The notes: a model not told the origin generated them from the letters alone. Counted from the first letter of the stretch, positions 41,447 through 53,411 are shown. The stretch is DNA of 64,000 nt from Perkinsus olseni (GCA_013115135.1 JABANP010000005.1:310001-374000), one strand, 5' to 3'. Translations and numbers: made by a program.

Positions 41447-42879
41447 ATGAGCCAGGTAAATCGATCCGATTCGGAACCGTGTACATCCTCAGTGGGCGAG
41501 GATTCCATTGACCACAAGGTCAGCTGCGATCTAAGCGAAGACTCTGGTGCGGGGAAGTGCTCCAATCTCCGATCCATTTTGAATATCATCCTTACAGCCA
41601 TCGGTAATAGGAGGCAGTGGCGCAGCGGTTAGCGTCTCCGTCTGTCTCGTAGATGGTCGTAGGTTCGATTACGGGTTTTCTTACACCGCTGCTATTTCTC
41701 GTTGTATTGTATTATTCAGGTTTGGGCGTCATCACCCTCCCAACCGTTATGGCGAAGTGTGGCTGGATCGGAGGGGTTATTGTCCTCTTCTTCGGTGCCG
41801 CCTTGTCGGACTACATGGTCTGCAACCTCTACCGGGCCGTCACGAATCATCCCAAAGGAGATCCGATCAACACCTACGAGGAGCTCGGCAGAGTTTGCTT
41901 CGGCCGTGCTGGACAGATCATCACCGCCCTCATTGTGCACGTCACGATGATCGGTGTTTGCGCCACCCTCCTTCTCCTTCTGGGCCAGAATACCCAGAAG
42001 TTGGCACCACAGCTCTCGGTGACTGTCTGGTGCGTCATCTGGGCGGCTCTATGCACTCCCCTCTCCTGGATACGGTCTCTCAAGGACATGTCCTATGTGG
42101 CCCTCGTAGGCCTCCTCGGTATCATCGCCCTCTTCATTATCATCGCCGCTAACGGAGTCGAGCATGGAGTCACTACCGATGAGGAAGTCGAGTACGATCT
42201 TATCAGCAGCGACCCGCTTAACTGGGCCATCTCTTTCGGCAACGCGGTGCTGTCCTACCAGATCGCTAGTGCTACTCCCAACCTACTTCGCGAGATGAAG
42301 ACGCCGGCGGCCTTCCCTAAGGTGGCCTCTATCAGCTTCTTCATAGTGTTCTCGATCTACGTTGGTGTCGGTGCTTGCGGCTATTACGGATATGGTCGAA
42401 GCCTTATAGAAGTGCCTATCCTTGATAGCATCGCTCCGTCGAATCTGCCGCTCGATGCTTGGGGTTATGCCCTGGTCATCTCGATGCTTGCGCTGGCCTT
42501 CCCCCATTATCTGGTTCTCCTCATGCCGATCGCTGCTTCTCTCGAAGCCGCTGTGAAGGTAGACGTTAAGAGCTCGTCAAAGCGCGACTTCCTCAAGAGG
42601 GCTGTGGCACGGACTATACTGGTCGTCATAACCCTCGTCATTGCCATCACGGTGCCCAGCGTGAACAATCTCATAGACCTCATGGGTGTGTTTACAGTGA
42701 TCGCCATGGCTGCTATCCTCCCTGCTCTGTTCTATGTGAGGATGAAGGTTCTCAACCAAGGCTCCTTCATGGCTGTGATAAAGTCTAACTGGATTGAAAT
42801 GTCTATTATCCTCTTTCTTACCCTCCTTTGCCTGCTGCTCATGGGCGCAGGAGGTTACGTGGCTATCGTCAACTTCTAA
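41447..42879 (+). CDS. AAAP-family amino acid transporter, copy 2
   Basis: Exons 41447-41603 and 41720-42879 form a 438-residue, about 11-helix carrier. The N-terminal tail is Ser/Asp-rich (SEPCTSSVGEDSIDHK), then KCSNLRSILNIILTAIG at the exon end. Exon 2 opens GLGVITLPTVMAKCGWIGG, with NTYEELGRVCFGRAG and GACGYYGYGRSLIEVPI. The intron is 116 nt, against 45-66 in the other copies, because it carries a tRNA-like insert. A 98-bp stretch (41836-41933) is identical to copy 3. The protein ends GGYVAIVNF. Confidence 0.9.
41608..41690 (+). repeat. tRNA-like (A-box/B-box) insert within transporter intron
   Basis: Inside the 116-nt intron lies TGGCGCAGCGG, an exact match to the Pol III A-box consensus. 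About 45 nt later is GGTTCGATTAC, close to a B-box. An anticodon-arm-like hairpin CGTCT/AGATG with loop GTCTCGT lies between. The acceptor and T stems do not pair, so it is a tRNA pseudogene or SINE head rather than a functional tRNA. Removing about 70 nt would leave an intron of typical length. Confidence 0.6.
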
Positions 42880-43395
42880 GACAATCACCATAGCTGGTAT
42901 CTTGACGTGACTTTGTCTTTTCTACGCTGAGGTGTCCCGCGTAGACTAACCGACGTGATTCCTGTGTGGTATAATCAGAACCATCCCTTCGGCCGGTTCG
43001 CAGTTCTGCTCGTTCCTGTTTTATTATTTACTCCTTCACGTCCGTTCTGGCGGGGCCGATAGCCTCCGCAAGCTTCTAGTTTCAACGTATCCTCCCCCCT
43101 CAGCCATCACCGCCATCACCATTGTTTTCGCGGTTTGCCGGTTTAGGAGGGTTGCTGGTACCATACGATTTCTCCCTCACTTGTTATTCTGGCACTTCCG
43201 GTATCGCAGCGGGTTGATTCCGTGCGGGTTTCACTCCTCTGTTCCGGAAGGGCCGTTTCCCTTCACAAGTTGTTCCCCTTTCCCGTCATCAGTTTTGCGT
43301 CGATGAAGACAGGCTTGCCGCCTCTTCGGGATGGTCCCATGCCATGGTCTATTCCCACTTAGCCTTGTTTCTTCCTTTCTTTTCTTCGTGGCCGT
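42880..43395. other. Spacer between transporter copies 2 and 3
   Basis: Pyrimidine-rich intergenic DNA of about 0.5 kb; no gene seen. Confidence 0.5.
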
Positions 43396-44808
43396 ATGAG
43401 CCTCGCTGGTAATCAAGATCATCATAATCCAGGCTCAGTGGCCTCTTCTTTGAAGCTTTCAGAGGACTCCACCATCAGCGACTGGACAGAATCCAAGGCA
43501 GCAGCAGACAGCGCCGACGACGACAACTCTCACAAGTGTTCTAATGTTCGTTCTATCATCAACATCGTGCTGACAGCGATTGGTAGGAGAGGCCGTCGGT
43601 TGAGCTGCCCCTTGTGACGTATCCTCATGATTCTTCTTCCTTGCTCAGGTTTGGGCGTCATCACCCTCCCAACCGTCATGGCCACCTGTGGCTGGATCGG
43701 TGGCATTCTGGTTCTCTTCGTCGCCGCCGCCCTGTCGGACTACATGGTCTGCAACCTTTACAAAGCCGTCACGAATCATCCCAAAGGAGATCCGATCAAC
43801 ACCTACGAGGAGCTCGGCAGAGTTTGCTTCGGCCGTGCTGGACAGATCATCACCGCCCTCATCGTGCACGTCACGATGACCGGTGTTTGCGCCACCCTCC
43901 TCCTCCTTCTGGGTGAAAATACCCAGAAGTTAGCGCCGGAGCTGTCGGTGACTGTATGGTGTGTCATCTGGGCGGCCATCTGCCTTCCTTTGTCGTGGCT
44001 TAGATCTCTCAAGGAGATCTCTTATGTCGCTATGGTTGGTCTCATCGGCGTCATAGCGCTTTTCATCATCATCGCAGCGAAGGGTATCGAGAATGGCATC
44101 ACTACCGATGAGGAGATCCAGTATGATCTCTTCAACGGCGACGCCCTTACGTGGGCTGTCTCTTTCGGTAACGCCATCCTGTCCTATCAGATGGCTAGTG
44201 CTACTCCAACTCTCATTCGCGAGATGATCACACCATCGGCCTTCCCGAGGAGTGCCTCCGCAGGTCTCCTCATCGTCTTCATCATCTACGTTGGCGTCGG
44301 TGCTTGCGGCTATTACGGCTATGGACGGAATCTTATCGATGTTCCTATCATGAACAGCATCGCTCCGTCGGGTCAAGCTCTCGACGCTTGGGGTTACGTT
44401 GCAGTGATCGCCATGCTTCTACTGGCCTTCCCTCACTACTTGGTCATCCTCATGCCCATCGCCGCTTCGCTCGAGTACGCCGTCAACATTGATGTAGACA
44501 GCACGGCCAAGCGCGATCTCATCAAGAGGATCGTTGCTCGTACCTTCCTGGTTGCCATCACCCTCGTCATTGCCATTGTCGTTCCTAGCGTTGACAAGCT
44601 CATCAACCTAATGGGCGTGTTCACCATGATTGCCATGGCTGGAGTCCTCCCTGCTCTGTTCTATACTAGAATACGTGTATTCAACGAGGGCTCGCTGAAG
44701 GCTGTCTGGAAGGCCCATCGGCTGGAGATGTGCCTTCTGTGCGCCCTCACTCTCCTCTGTCTACTAGTGATGGGAGCTGGCGGCTACCAATCGATCGTGG
44801 ATTTCTAA
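43396..44808 (+). CDS. AAAP-family amino acid transporter, copy 3
   Basis: Exons 43396-43582 and 43649-44808 are split by a 66-nt intron at the same codon position and phase as the other copies, giving 448 residues. The N-tail (SEDSTISDWTESKAAADS) is low-complexity, then KCSNVRSIINIVLTAIG. Exon 2 is closest to copy 2 (GLGVITLPTVMATCGWIGG; NTYEELGRVCFGRAG) and the two share an identical 98-bp tract here at 43765-43862. About 11 helices; ends GGYQSIVDF with TAA. The likely role is amino acid uptake or vacuolar export. Confidence 0.9.
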
Positions 44809-45234
44809 TCTCCGATTGTTTTTGTCGCAGAATCGGCTCCCGTGATGTTAAGAAACGGGACGTTCTGCTCCTAGTTCCGTTTAAGTAACAAGCTAAATCG
44901 CCGTGCTGGCGATTTGACGAGTGAAGCATAGTACTTCTCTCGTCTTCGTTCCTGACTAATCAGGTTTACTGTTTATACTTAGGCTTCAGTGTCTCTTATC
45001 AAGTATCTCCGAGAGAATACCGTGACGATGCCGTGCGGGCACCATCTGTGTTTCTTTGAGCTTTGATATCTGGTATCGTTTCCACAGTGAAACTCTCCAT
45101 AACGCGGCCTTGCGTTCCGTCCCCAGGACGTCTCTTGTCTCGAGCCTGGGAAGGAGCGAGAAGTCCCACAGTGTGGTTGCGCTTGCAGTTGAGAAGAATT
45201 ACGGTGGGAACATTGATTCCCCCTCTCTTTGTGT
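44809..45234. other. Spacer between transporter copies 3 and 4
   Basis: About 0.4 kb, no gene seen. Confidence 0.5.
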
Positions 45235-46743
45235 ATGGCCGGTAAGTGTCTAGGGTACTTCAACAACAAGAATGCGTTGAGCGATTCGGAGACTTTCACC
45301 CAGGAGGTGACTGTCTCTGAGACCAGTGTCACTACTTCCTCCATCACTACTAGCGTTAACTCTGGCATCACCTCTAAGCCGACTTCTCCTTCTTCTGCTA
45401 CTGACCTAAAAACTACTCCCTCTTTACCTCAAGGGAAGTGCAGTAATATAAGATCTGTATTTAATCTCATTCTGACAGCAATTGGTAAGTCGAGTATCTT
45501 CGACACACTTGGGCGTCTCTTGACAGTCTTGTTTTCAGGCATCGGCGTTATCATGCTGCCTACCACATTTGCCAACTGCGGCTGGTTTGGTGGTCTACTT
45601 ATCTTGTTCGTGGTAGCTGTTATCTCAAATCATATGGTGGGGAAAATTTACGTTGCATACAGCAGCCACCCCAAAGGAGAAGCCATCAACACCTATGAGC
45701 AGCTTGGCTATGTCTGTTTCGGCAGCGCTGGTGCCATTGCTACAGCTGGAATAGTTCATATTACTATGACTGGTTGCTGTTCCACTCTATTGTTGCTATT
45801 GGGGGAAAACACTCAGAAGCTGATTCCGATGGCCGGGTTGTCGAGCAAGGTTTGGTGTTGTATTTGGGCTGCTATCTGCTGGCCTCTGACGTGGTTGAAG
45901 TCGCTCAATGAAGTGTCATACGTCTCCGCCTTCGGTATGGCGGCACTCATCGTCCTCTTCATCCTCATTGTTGTCAACGGCATCACAAACGGGATCACCA
46001 CTGATGAGGACAATTCCTACGACTGGTGGATATGGAATCCACTCGAGTTCGGCGTCTCCTTCGGCAACGCTATGCTCTCGTACCACGTCACAAACGTCTT
46101 GGCTACACTCATTCGTGACATGAAAACACCAAGTGCCCTACCGAAAGTCGCCACTGTCTCCTATCTGTGCATTTTTGTGATATATGGTGGAATTGCTGGT
46201 TGCGGCTACTTCGGCTACGGCAACACGTTGGTGGATGTCCCCATCATTGATCGCATTGCTCCTCCCACAGGTGGTCTGGATGGTTGGGGTTATACCTGCG
46301 TTATCTCACTCATATGCCTCTGCTTCCCACACTATATCGTACTGTTATTCCCTATTGCGGCTTCATTGGAGTATCAGTTACTACCGCTACCTCCGTTCAA
46401 GGTCGATGACCCGGAGAATGCAAAAGGGACGATACCAATTGCCAAGCGGATCGCTGTACGCACTGTCCTAGTGGCGATCACTCTTGTCATTGCTATCGTT
46501 GTACCAAGTGTTCAGAAGCTCATTGACTTACTCAGTGTATTCACCATGACTGCCATGGCCGGCATTCTACCTGGTATTTTCTACATCAGAATGCGTGTCC
46601 TCAACGAAGGATCGTTCATGACTGTGTGGAAGTCCAGTAGGATCGAGCTGTCTATTTTGTTCCTTATGATGGCTTTGAGTGGGCTGATGATAGGAGTGGG
46701 CGGATACGAGGCTATTGTTACATTCTACAGGGTGCCGACTTAA
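45235..46743 (+). CDS. AAAP-family amino acid transporter, copy 4 (stop codon altered by MITE)
   Basis: Exons 45235-45484 and 45539-46743, 54-nt intron (open, in phase), give 484 residues. It has the longest N-tail of the four, rich in Ser/Thr (SVTTSSITTSVNSGITS), then KCSNIRSVFNLILTAIG. Helix 1 is GIGVIMLPTTFANCGWFGG. It is the most diverged copy and has an extra loop (PLPPFKVDDPENAKG) before the last helices. Paralogues 2 and 3 stop directly after '...NF' or '...DF'. Here GGYEAIVTF continues YRVPT before TAA, and those five codons lie in the terminal repeat of an inserted MITE. Confidence 0.9.
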   Translation: MAGKCLGYFNNKNALSDSETFTQEVTVSETSVTTSSITTSVNSGITSKPTSPSSATDLKTTPSLPQGKCSNIRSVFNLILTAIGKSSIFDTLGRLLTVLFSGIGVIMLPTTFANCGWFGGLLILFVVAVISNHMVGKIYVAYSSHPKGEAINTYEQLGYVCFGSAGAIATAGIVHITMTGCCSTLLLLLGENTQKLIPMAGLSSKVWCCIWAAICWPLTWLKSLNEVSYVSAFGMAALIVLFILIVVNGITNGITTDEDNSYDWWIWNPLEFGVSFGNAMLSYHVTNVLATLIRDMKTPSALPKVATVSYLCIFVIYGGIAGCGYFGYGNTLVDVPIIDRIAPPTGGLDGWGYTCVISLICLCFPHYIVLLFPIAASLEYQLLPLPPFKVDDPENAKGTIPIAKRIAVRTVLVAITLVIAIVVPSVQKLIDLLSVFTMTAMAGILPGIFYIRMRVLNEGSFMTVWKSSRIELSILFLMMALSGLMIGVGGYEAIVTFYRVPT

Positions 46744-47247
46744 AAAGGGCCCACCCCTCTTGATTTTTCCGTGCGAACGAGTTGAGAGTTGCAACGCACA
46801 CCAATCGGAAGCTCTCGTCGAGCTCTACACAACTCCGTTCTCAGAGTCATCTCACTCGCAAGTTTCACTCTCGAAATATCGATCGAAACGACAAAAAATC
46901 GCGCAAATTCGTTGGCAGAATCACCGACGCTGTGAAGTGCCGATGTGGAGGGCCTCGTTGAAGAAGTCGATGGAGGGCATTTTGAACATCTCCTGTTGCT
47001 CGGCGGCGGCCCCTCCCATAGGCAATTCACGCCGTCAGCATGGCCTCGGTGATTCTGCCAACGATTTTCCGCGATTTTTTGGCGTTTGGTTCGACATTTC
47101 GAGGGTTAAACTTTCGAGTGAGATGACGCTGAGCACGGAGTTGTGTAGAGCTCGACAAGAGCTTTCGATTGGTGTGCGTTACAACTCTCAACTCGTTCGC
47201 ACGAAAAATTCATGAGGGGTTTGCCCTTTTTAAGTCGGCACCCTGTA
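46726..47247. mobile_element. Foldback MITE, TA-flanked, Tc1/mariner-like
   Basis: Positions 46728-47245 start CAGGGTGCCGACTTAAAAAG and end with the reverse complement. TA lies at both outer edges (46726-46727 and 47246-47247), as in TA-duplicating Tc1/mariner elements. The two arms stay complementary for about 200 bp with scattered mismatches, so most of the 518 bp is one long hairpin around a short centre near 46,940-47,040. No transposase ORF is present, so it is non-autonomous. The left end lies inside the last codons of the upstream transporter. Confidence 0.88.
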
Positions 47248-47248
47248 G

Positions 47249-47896
47249 TACAAGCCCCTGGGATTCTCTATCCTTTATCTAGTCATTGTCCTCAGTGTGT
47301 CAAATTACGAGTTCATTGTATTTGGTACACTTCTTGTCTAGCATAGATTCCTACTTATCGTTTCTGTTTCTTCTTCTCGACTTGCTGCATTTCCGCTGTC
47401 TTGGAGCAGCCCTCACAGGAGCTCCAACATTCACAGCGAAATGCGAGTGAAAGACGATGATACCAGTTGCGTCATTATCCTCATGTTGAGTTGTATCAGA
47501 GTTCACTATCACGGTTCACGGTGGTATTACCACCGAACACCGAGCTCTAAACGATACGGATAGACCTGCCCAGTGCGCCGTGGTAGGTGGTCACACGAGT
47601 ACGCCGTGTCCACCTGATGCAACTGCCGGACGTACGGTGCCGTCGAGCCAGGAGCCCATCATTAATGTGCGGTCACTCCAAACTCAACGAACTGGGAGTT
47701 TAGTTCGTTTCATCTTTATTGGCAGCTGCTAAATGTATCAATAAATTATACAAGAATAGTACAGGGTGAATGCTGCTCGCTGCTGATGTACACTACGACA
47801 GCAGTTAGAGCATCACCTTGATGCGACGACGCCTAGTGCCCTCTGGCAGCTCGGCGGACCTCGGGGATGGCATCGGTCTGGACTAAGATGAGAACT
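47249..47896. other. Intergenic, no supported gene
   Basis: About 0.65 kb between the MITE and the 3' end of the DENN gene. It contains short inverted motifs (GGTGGTATTACCACC near 47,520) but no gene. Confidence 0.5.
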
Positions 47897-50800
47897 CTAA
47901 GTCAAGTTGTTGAAGATGCCAGATCTCACCTGTCCCAAGTTGATAGTGATGTGCCTCGTCCGTCGAGGCCGCGGACCGGCAAGGCTCACGCCTGTTGCCA
48001 AGTGACCAGACTGCTTCCGCCGGTACTGACGAATCCTCTCGTAGGTCTTCCGTCGATCGTCCAGGCCATTGTCCGAAGCCTTCGTGCCTGTCACACCATC
48101 ATGGGCCCACATGACATTCAACTGCGCATTACCTGACTGATCGCTGTGACTTGGTCGGCTCTCACCGGGCGATGGCGGGACAAGCTGCTCCTGCGAGCTC
48201 GAGGATCTCGGCCCTTGGTGTGACTCTTTTACAGCAGGAGGATGTGGTAGACCGTGCGGCTCACCACTACGGACACGTCTATGCCTCGGAGGAGTACCGG
48301 TCTGTTGGAGTGTCGCTCCGTTCGCCATCTGCTCGGCCGCCGCGTCCTGCACGTAGGACTTCACCATCTCGAACATCGTCTCGGGCTGGCAGCCTTTGAC
48401 CGATATCACAACGCCCAAAAACAGTTCAATATTATACATGAGCTCAGTGTCACGATCAGAGCCCCTCTGATGGGCTATTGTGTACATCTCAGTCAGTGTT
48501 CTGAAGTTGCAGATCCGCCGATGATGAATCTCCTGGACGAGGGTATCATCTATCTGGACGCCAGCTCGAGCGAGATGGTTTGAAAGCATCGGATGGTCTC
48601 CAATACAGGTGGTGAAGGTGGGGGTCCACACGCCGTCACACGAGGAGCAGGTGACCTCAACACGGTCGTGGCCCCACCAGTATTTGGCGCACTGCCAGAA
48701 GTCACTGATGCGCATACCACAGTCAGGGCAGTTGCCGCCGATGTCGCACAGTCCGAGGACATGAGGGCCTCGAAGGGAGATCTCTTCGGTTGCTGAACCA
48801 CCGGCAGCCAGCCGGTCGAGGACCCGCCAGAGAACGTGGGACTTGGCACGACCAGCTCGCAGGTGGGTGACGGTCGCGCTGACCAGAACGCCACGAGCCC
48901 GCCGATGGGCCGCTGACACCAGGCCACAATTCGGTATCGCAGGGACGATCTTCGTTTCTGGCTCGACCTGATGATGATCCAGAAAACGGTGTGCGAAGTC
49001 TTAAAGACCGGCTGGGGGACTCTACCTGGAGGCTCTGAGTGGCCCTCATGAGCCACTCAGTCGGCCGCGACCTAGCATCGATCGGAGATTCCGGCACCGG
49101 CGGATCGGGCGTTGATATCAGAACTGGCGGGGCGACGTCGATGACCACGGGCTCGTATGCTCTCTTGACCAGCAGCAATATTTGGTTGGACGTCCGCAAG
49201 GCTGCCATCTTGCCCCCATCGGATGCCCTGAGGGAGGTCACGCGTGAACTCCCTCACAAACAAGCGCCCCTCCCTACTCTGTCGACCCCGCAGCAACATC
49301 GCCATCCGCCGCAGCCCAAACCTGAGCAATATGTGCGACGATAATTCAGAGACCGTACCCCTACCTGACAACCCTTGTCGAAGACCCAGGCTTTTGGGTG
49401 TGTCAACCACGCTAAGCAGGAAGAGGTCGAAGGTGTGCGTCCGGTGGCGATCCAAGAACAAATCCAGAAATGGCTCCACGAAGAGTTTCTGATTACCCCA
49501 CTCGTCCAGGTCAACTGTGTTCTCTGGGCGGCGACCTGAGGTTGAGACGAGTTTCGCTGAGATACATCTCCTCCGATAGAACAACGGCGTTTGTTGACCG
49601 GAAATTTCGCGGTCTGTCGAGTGTGCGGGATGGTCTTCACCTTGCGACTTGCAAGTTGCCAGGACCCGAGTACGACGACTGCTGTGTGCTACTTACCGAG
49701 AAAACCCGCAACATCGAAGGTTCGCTCCTCACCGTCATTCTCCCGGACGTATCTGTCAACCAGAGTCGGGGAAGGGAGCCCTCGATAGGCAGCCTTACTT
49801 CTTATAGTTGGCAAACTGTCTGGTCATTGCCTCGAGGCACGCGGCTTGAACCCGAAGCTTGAACTGAAACCTAATGCACCAACGACAAGTTACGATTTTC
49901 AAAGACAATATCCAGCCCCAGGCCCGCAGTGAAATTCGTGACGAGGCCAGACAGAAGAATGGCAATCTCATCGATGAGTCCTCCTCAAACTTCGAACTTT
50001 GTGATTAGGGATCGCTGAGCCGTGGAATACGGCCGTGGAATACGCTGAGCTACGGATGATGTAGGAATGCTCTCTTACTTGCTGTGATGCCGAGGGGTCC
50101 GCGTCTTGCGGCGGATGGGTCGGTAGTCGGAGCTGTTGGTACTAGACATGGTCTGAGATAGACAGTGGCGGACAGCTGGTGGTGGATGTTGGAGGGAAGA
50201 TACTCACCCCTTGCGACCATCGGACGGCGGGGACGGGAGCCGCCTGAGTGTCATATGGACGGAAATAGGAGGACCAAAACTCGTCCAACGCTGCCTCCAG
50301 GGAGTTCGCGCCTGACCGGCAAGGGAAGGGTCGATGCTACCGAAATACTGGGTTGAATCGGAGAGCTTGTCGACGAAGCATCGGGCAGTAACGAAGATGT
50401 CGTCCTACCGGAGTCCCCCTGGCTCAAGATGGACTGCTCATCACTCCCTAGTGAGAAGGTAGAGGCATTGAGATCCACCGATGCCCTATCGCCTCGGGAT
50501 CTAGCGGTGTACTGCTCCCTCAAGGCATCCAGGCCGAGCACACGGCAAGCGTCGGAGCACAAGGGAGGAAGCTGCCGCTTGAGGACCTGATACGGGGGGC
50601 TGAGTAAAAATACTGCGCACCTTCGTCCTTCGGCCTCGAGTCAAAATCATCCGGAATAAACTAGCATAGGTCTTTATACTATATTCATTGTTCTCTTTTG
50701 TCACTATGCGCACGTCGATACTTCTGATTCCTACGCCCAACGTGGAGAAGCACAACGCAGTGATGGTCTTACAGTGGCCATGGCGAGAGGGAGGACTGGC

Positions 50801-53102
50801 AATGGGGCATCGTCTCCTCGATCCGCCCGCTTCTGAGCGGGAATCACTTTATCGTCCTCTAGGAAACTGACCAGCAGACAGTTTATCAGGATCGACCCAA
50901 CCCTCCAATGGCTACACTATGTTAATGTCTGGAATCTTCTCCAGCCATGAGTAGCTCTCCCCAGGTGGGATGCAGGTACCGAAAAATAAAGGGTAGGGGC
51001 CTTGCACTAAGTCCTTGGCCGCCGACAGAGGGGCGTAAGGCAGGTACCTGTTAACCAGAAAGAATCTACCAGGGACACAGAGGGGGGCCTACACGTCGTT
51101 CCAGTCAAAGGGGTACAGCATGACGCGGATGCTCTCCAGTACTGTGGTGAGCAGAGTGCCGCTTCGCTTCCTGGACACGATGACCAAGCGTTGGTCGAGT
51201 AGGAGACGCTCCAAGATGAATATAATAGATTCTGACCGGATGAAGGGTGGAGGCCATTCAGAGCGCTGACGAGAGCTCACGCGTTGAAAGGTGGGCGAAG
51301 AGCGGTAGGAAGTCCACGTCTCGGGTAAAGCCAAGGCAGCCGCCTTGCAGGGTCAGCAGTGGGCCTGAGTGAAGGGGTGAAATGTTATTGAGTAGGTCGA
51401 AGCGAGGAGGACCTACCGACGTTGCCGAGCAACGAGGTTGACGTTATGGCTGACGGGAGGTAGGGATAGACCACTGGCAGCGAGTTGACCTGCAGGAGAT
51501 ACTGTGGGAATAACAGCTGCTGTATGAACGATATCCTCCTACGGCGTGATACACCGCCGACATGAACTCCCGCTGGAGCGCTAAAGCTGCTTCGGGCCTG
51601 AAGGAGAGCTCAGTGACTGAAGCCAAAACGACCTGACCGAAGCCATACTCGAACCGCCGGAGGGCCTCGGACCGTTCCAATGAGATGTTAAAGAGTCGTC
51701 CGAGTAGATTGCGATGGGCGGTAAGGCATGGTAGAGTAGAGAAGAAACCGATGGCTATTGGGGTGTACCTGCCCACAACGCTACGGTGCCGCTTCGCTGG
51801 TCTCAGCAGCCGTACAATTTGGTATCATAAGCATCCAGGTAGAGAGTCTTAGAGTCGAGAGGCTCATAGCCCAGCGTTGCAGTAACGTAGAACATGCTGT
51901 ATCCTAGGTCCACCAGTACCTACGGCAGGGCGGGCGCTGGCTTAATCGATCGCGATGAGGGCGATGTATGGTACGAAATTGCCAAATTCAAACGCGGCCT
52001 TCTCCTTGTCCAAATCGGTGAGTATTCGGCCACCCAAGGGATATAGCATCCTTGCGATGGCATCTTGAACTTGTTCCGCACTGCGAAGGACACCCATCAG
52101 ATTGATCACATGCGACACCCAAGGTACTTGAAGTAGTCCGCCACTTTGTCTCCTGTCCGGGTTGATTGGACTGGCGGGTAGCTTGCCCGGAGAGCCATCT
52201 TCCATCTATGACTTGTCAGTATATGTATAGCTGCAGCCTCGCTTTTGGTGCTATCTCCAGCCGAGGATCGACTCTGATTCAGGGAGGTATCTAAGGTTGA
52301 AGCTGGTCACACTCAGAAGAACATGCGCGGAAGATTCGCCCTACCCGGAGTCTCATTGTCTTTAGTCTCCCTAGTGCTCCGTGTAACAGCTCTCCGGAAT
52401 GTCGTACGGACGGCGGCCCTGAGGGAAGCATCGAGACAGGCTGCGTCAACACGGGACCTACACGAAGGAGTCGAGGGCGTTGCTGCCGCTTCCACCTTCA
52501 TCGTCTTCGCCGGTATCATCCTGACGACACAGGAGGATCTCTAGGTCGATCACTGCGTGACACGAGGACGGTTGAAGCGAGCATTTGGCACGTAGTAGGA
52601 TATCTATGGTCGCTGGCGATTGTAGAGCAATGAACAGCTCTCGCTGTACTGAGTTATCTCTATTTTCTCCACGTGTGACATTCAAGCTCATAGGGCTCCT
52701 CATTTCGGTACCAAATTTCCCTCACATCCCGAGCTTCAACGCTCGAAGAGTGGAAAACAAACAACGCTAATGGCTATGTCACTGATACGGTCGTTCGTTC
52801 CGCAAGTTCAAGATGTACGAGACTTTAGCGATCTTCGATACTTCAATCGCACTGCAAAGCACCATGTGACGGCCGTCGTAAGCCATCGGTAACGTCCATG
52901 GTGACACTGACAGGCACTCCAGTCGCCCACCTACCGGTAGGGGGGACCCCGAGAGTGGATGGAGGTGCCCTTCCGAAGTGTCGAGGCCCACTATGAACAC
53001 TCGTGACACGAACTCATGTGGCTTGCTTGGCTCCCTCTTGCGCTGCTGGGGCGACGTCGAAGGGACCTCCGCTTGGTTGTCGAGCAGGGACGCGGATGAC
53101 AT
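47897..53102 (-). CDS. DENN-domain protein with C-terminal zinc ribbon (DENND4-like)
   Basis: Rab guanine-nucleotide exchange factor type. The gene reads downward from ATG 53102 (MSSASLLDNQAEVPSTS). A uDENN segment follows (FVSRVFIVGLDTSEGHLHPL; later YTPIAIGFFSTLPCL and HRNLLGRLFNISL near 51,700). The cDENN core is at about 51,250-50,920: ERLLLDQRLVIVSRKRS, SIRVMLYPFDWNDV, then after an intron YLPYAPLSAAKDLVQGPYPL and FFGTCIPPGESYSWL. Next come FLEDDKVIPAQKR, a dDENN-like stretch near 49,500 (KLFVEPFLDLFLDRH), and near 48,700 a Cys pair set (GNCPDCGMR ... VTCSSCDGVW) placed like the zinc ribbon of DENND4 proteins. Only some exon borders are fixed. The 3' ORF 48919-47897 could conceivably be separate. 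Confidence 0.72.
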
Positions 53103-53411
53103 TACTTAAAGATCATTCGCAAGGACATGCAAGGCTGCCTCGGACGAGAAGGTGGGAGGGAGCGTGGGAACGCCACAACGTGCAAGGCGACAGAACTACT
53201 TCCACCTGTTGTGGGGACCGTTATAGACAGAATAGGTCGGATCAGTAAAAAGTCTGTAAGGGTGTTGTCGTCAATCGGTAGCTGGGAGAATTCAGCAGCT
53301 CAGTCAAGAAGTTGCGGGGAACTCCACACCCAGCGGGCGGAGGCCGCAGTACTGTCTCGATCCTGGCTTCGCGTCGTATCTGAATAGGAGCGAAAATGGA
53401 CTAGAGTGGAC

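Noticed and set aside
41608..41690. Functional tRNA gene
   Set aside because: A- and B-boxes are present, but acceptor ends do not pair, three of five T-stem positions mismatch and no Pol III T-tract is correctly placed.
46740..47030. ORFs inside the MITE as transposase remains
   Set aside because: They are by-products of the palindromic arms; no catalytic D-D-E/D motif or helix-turn-helix is present.
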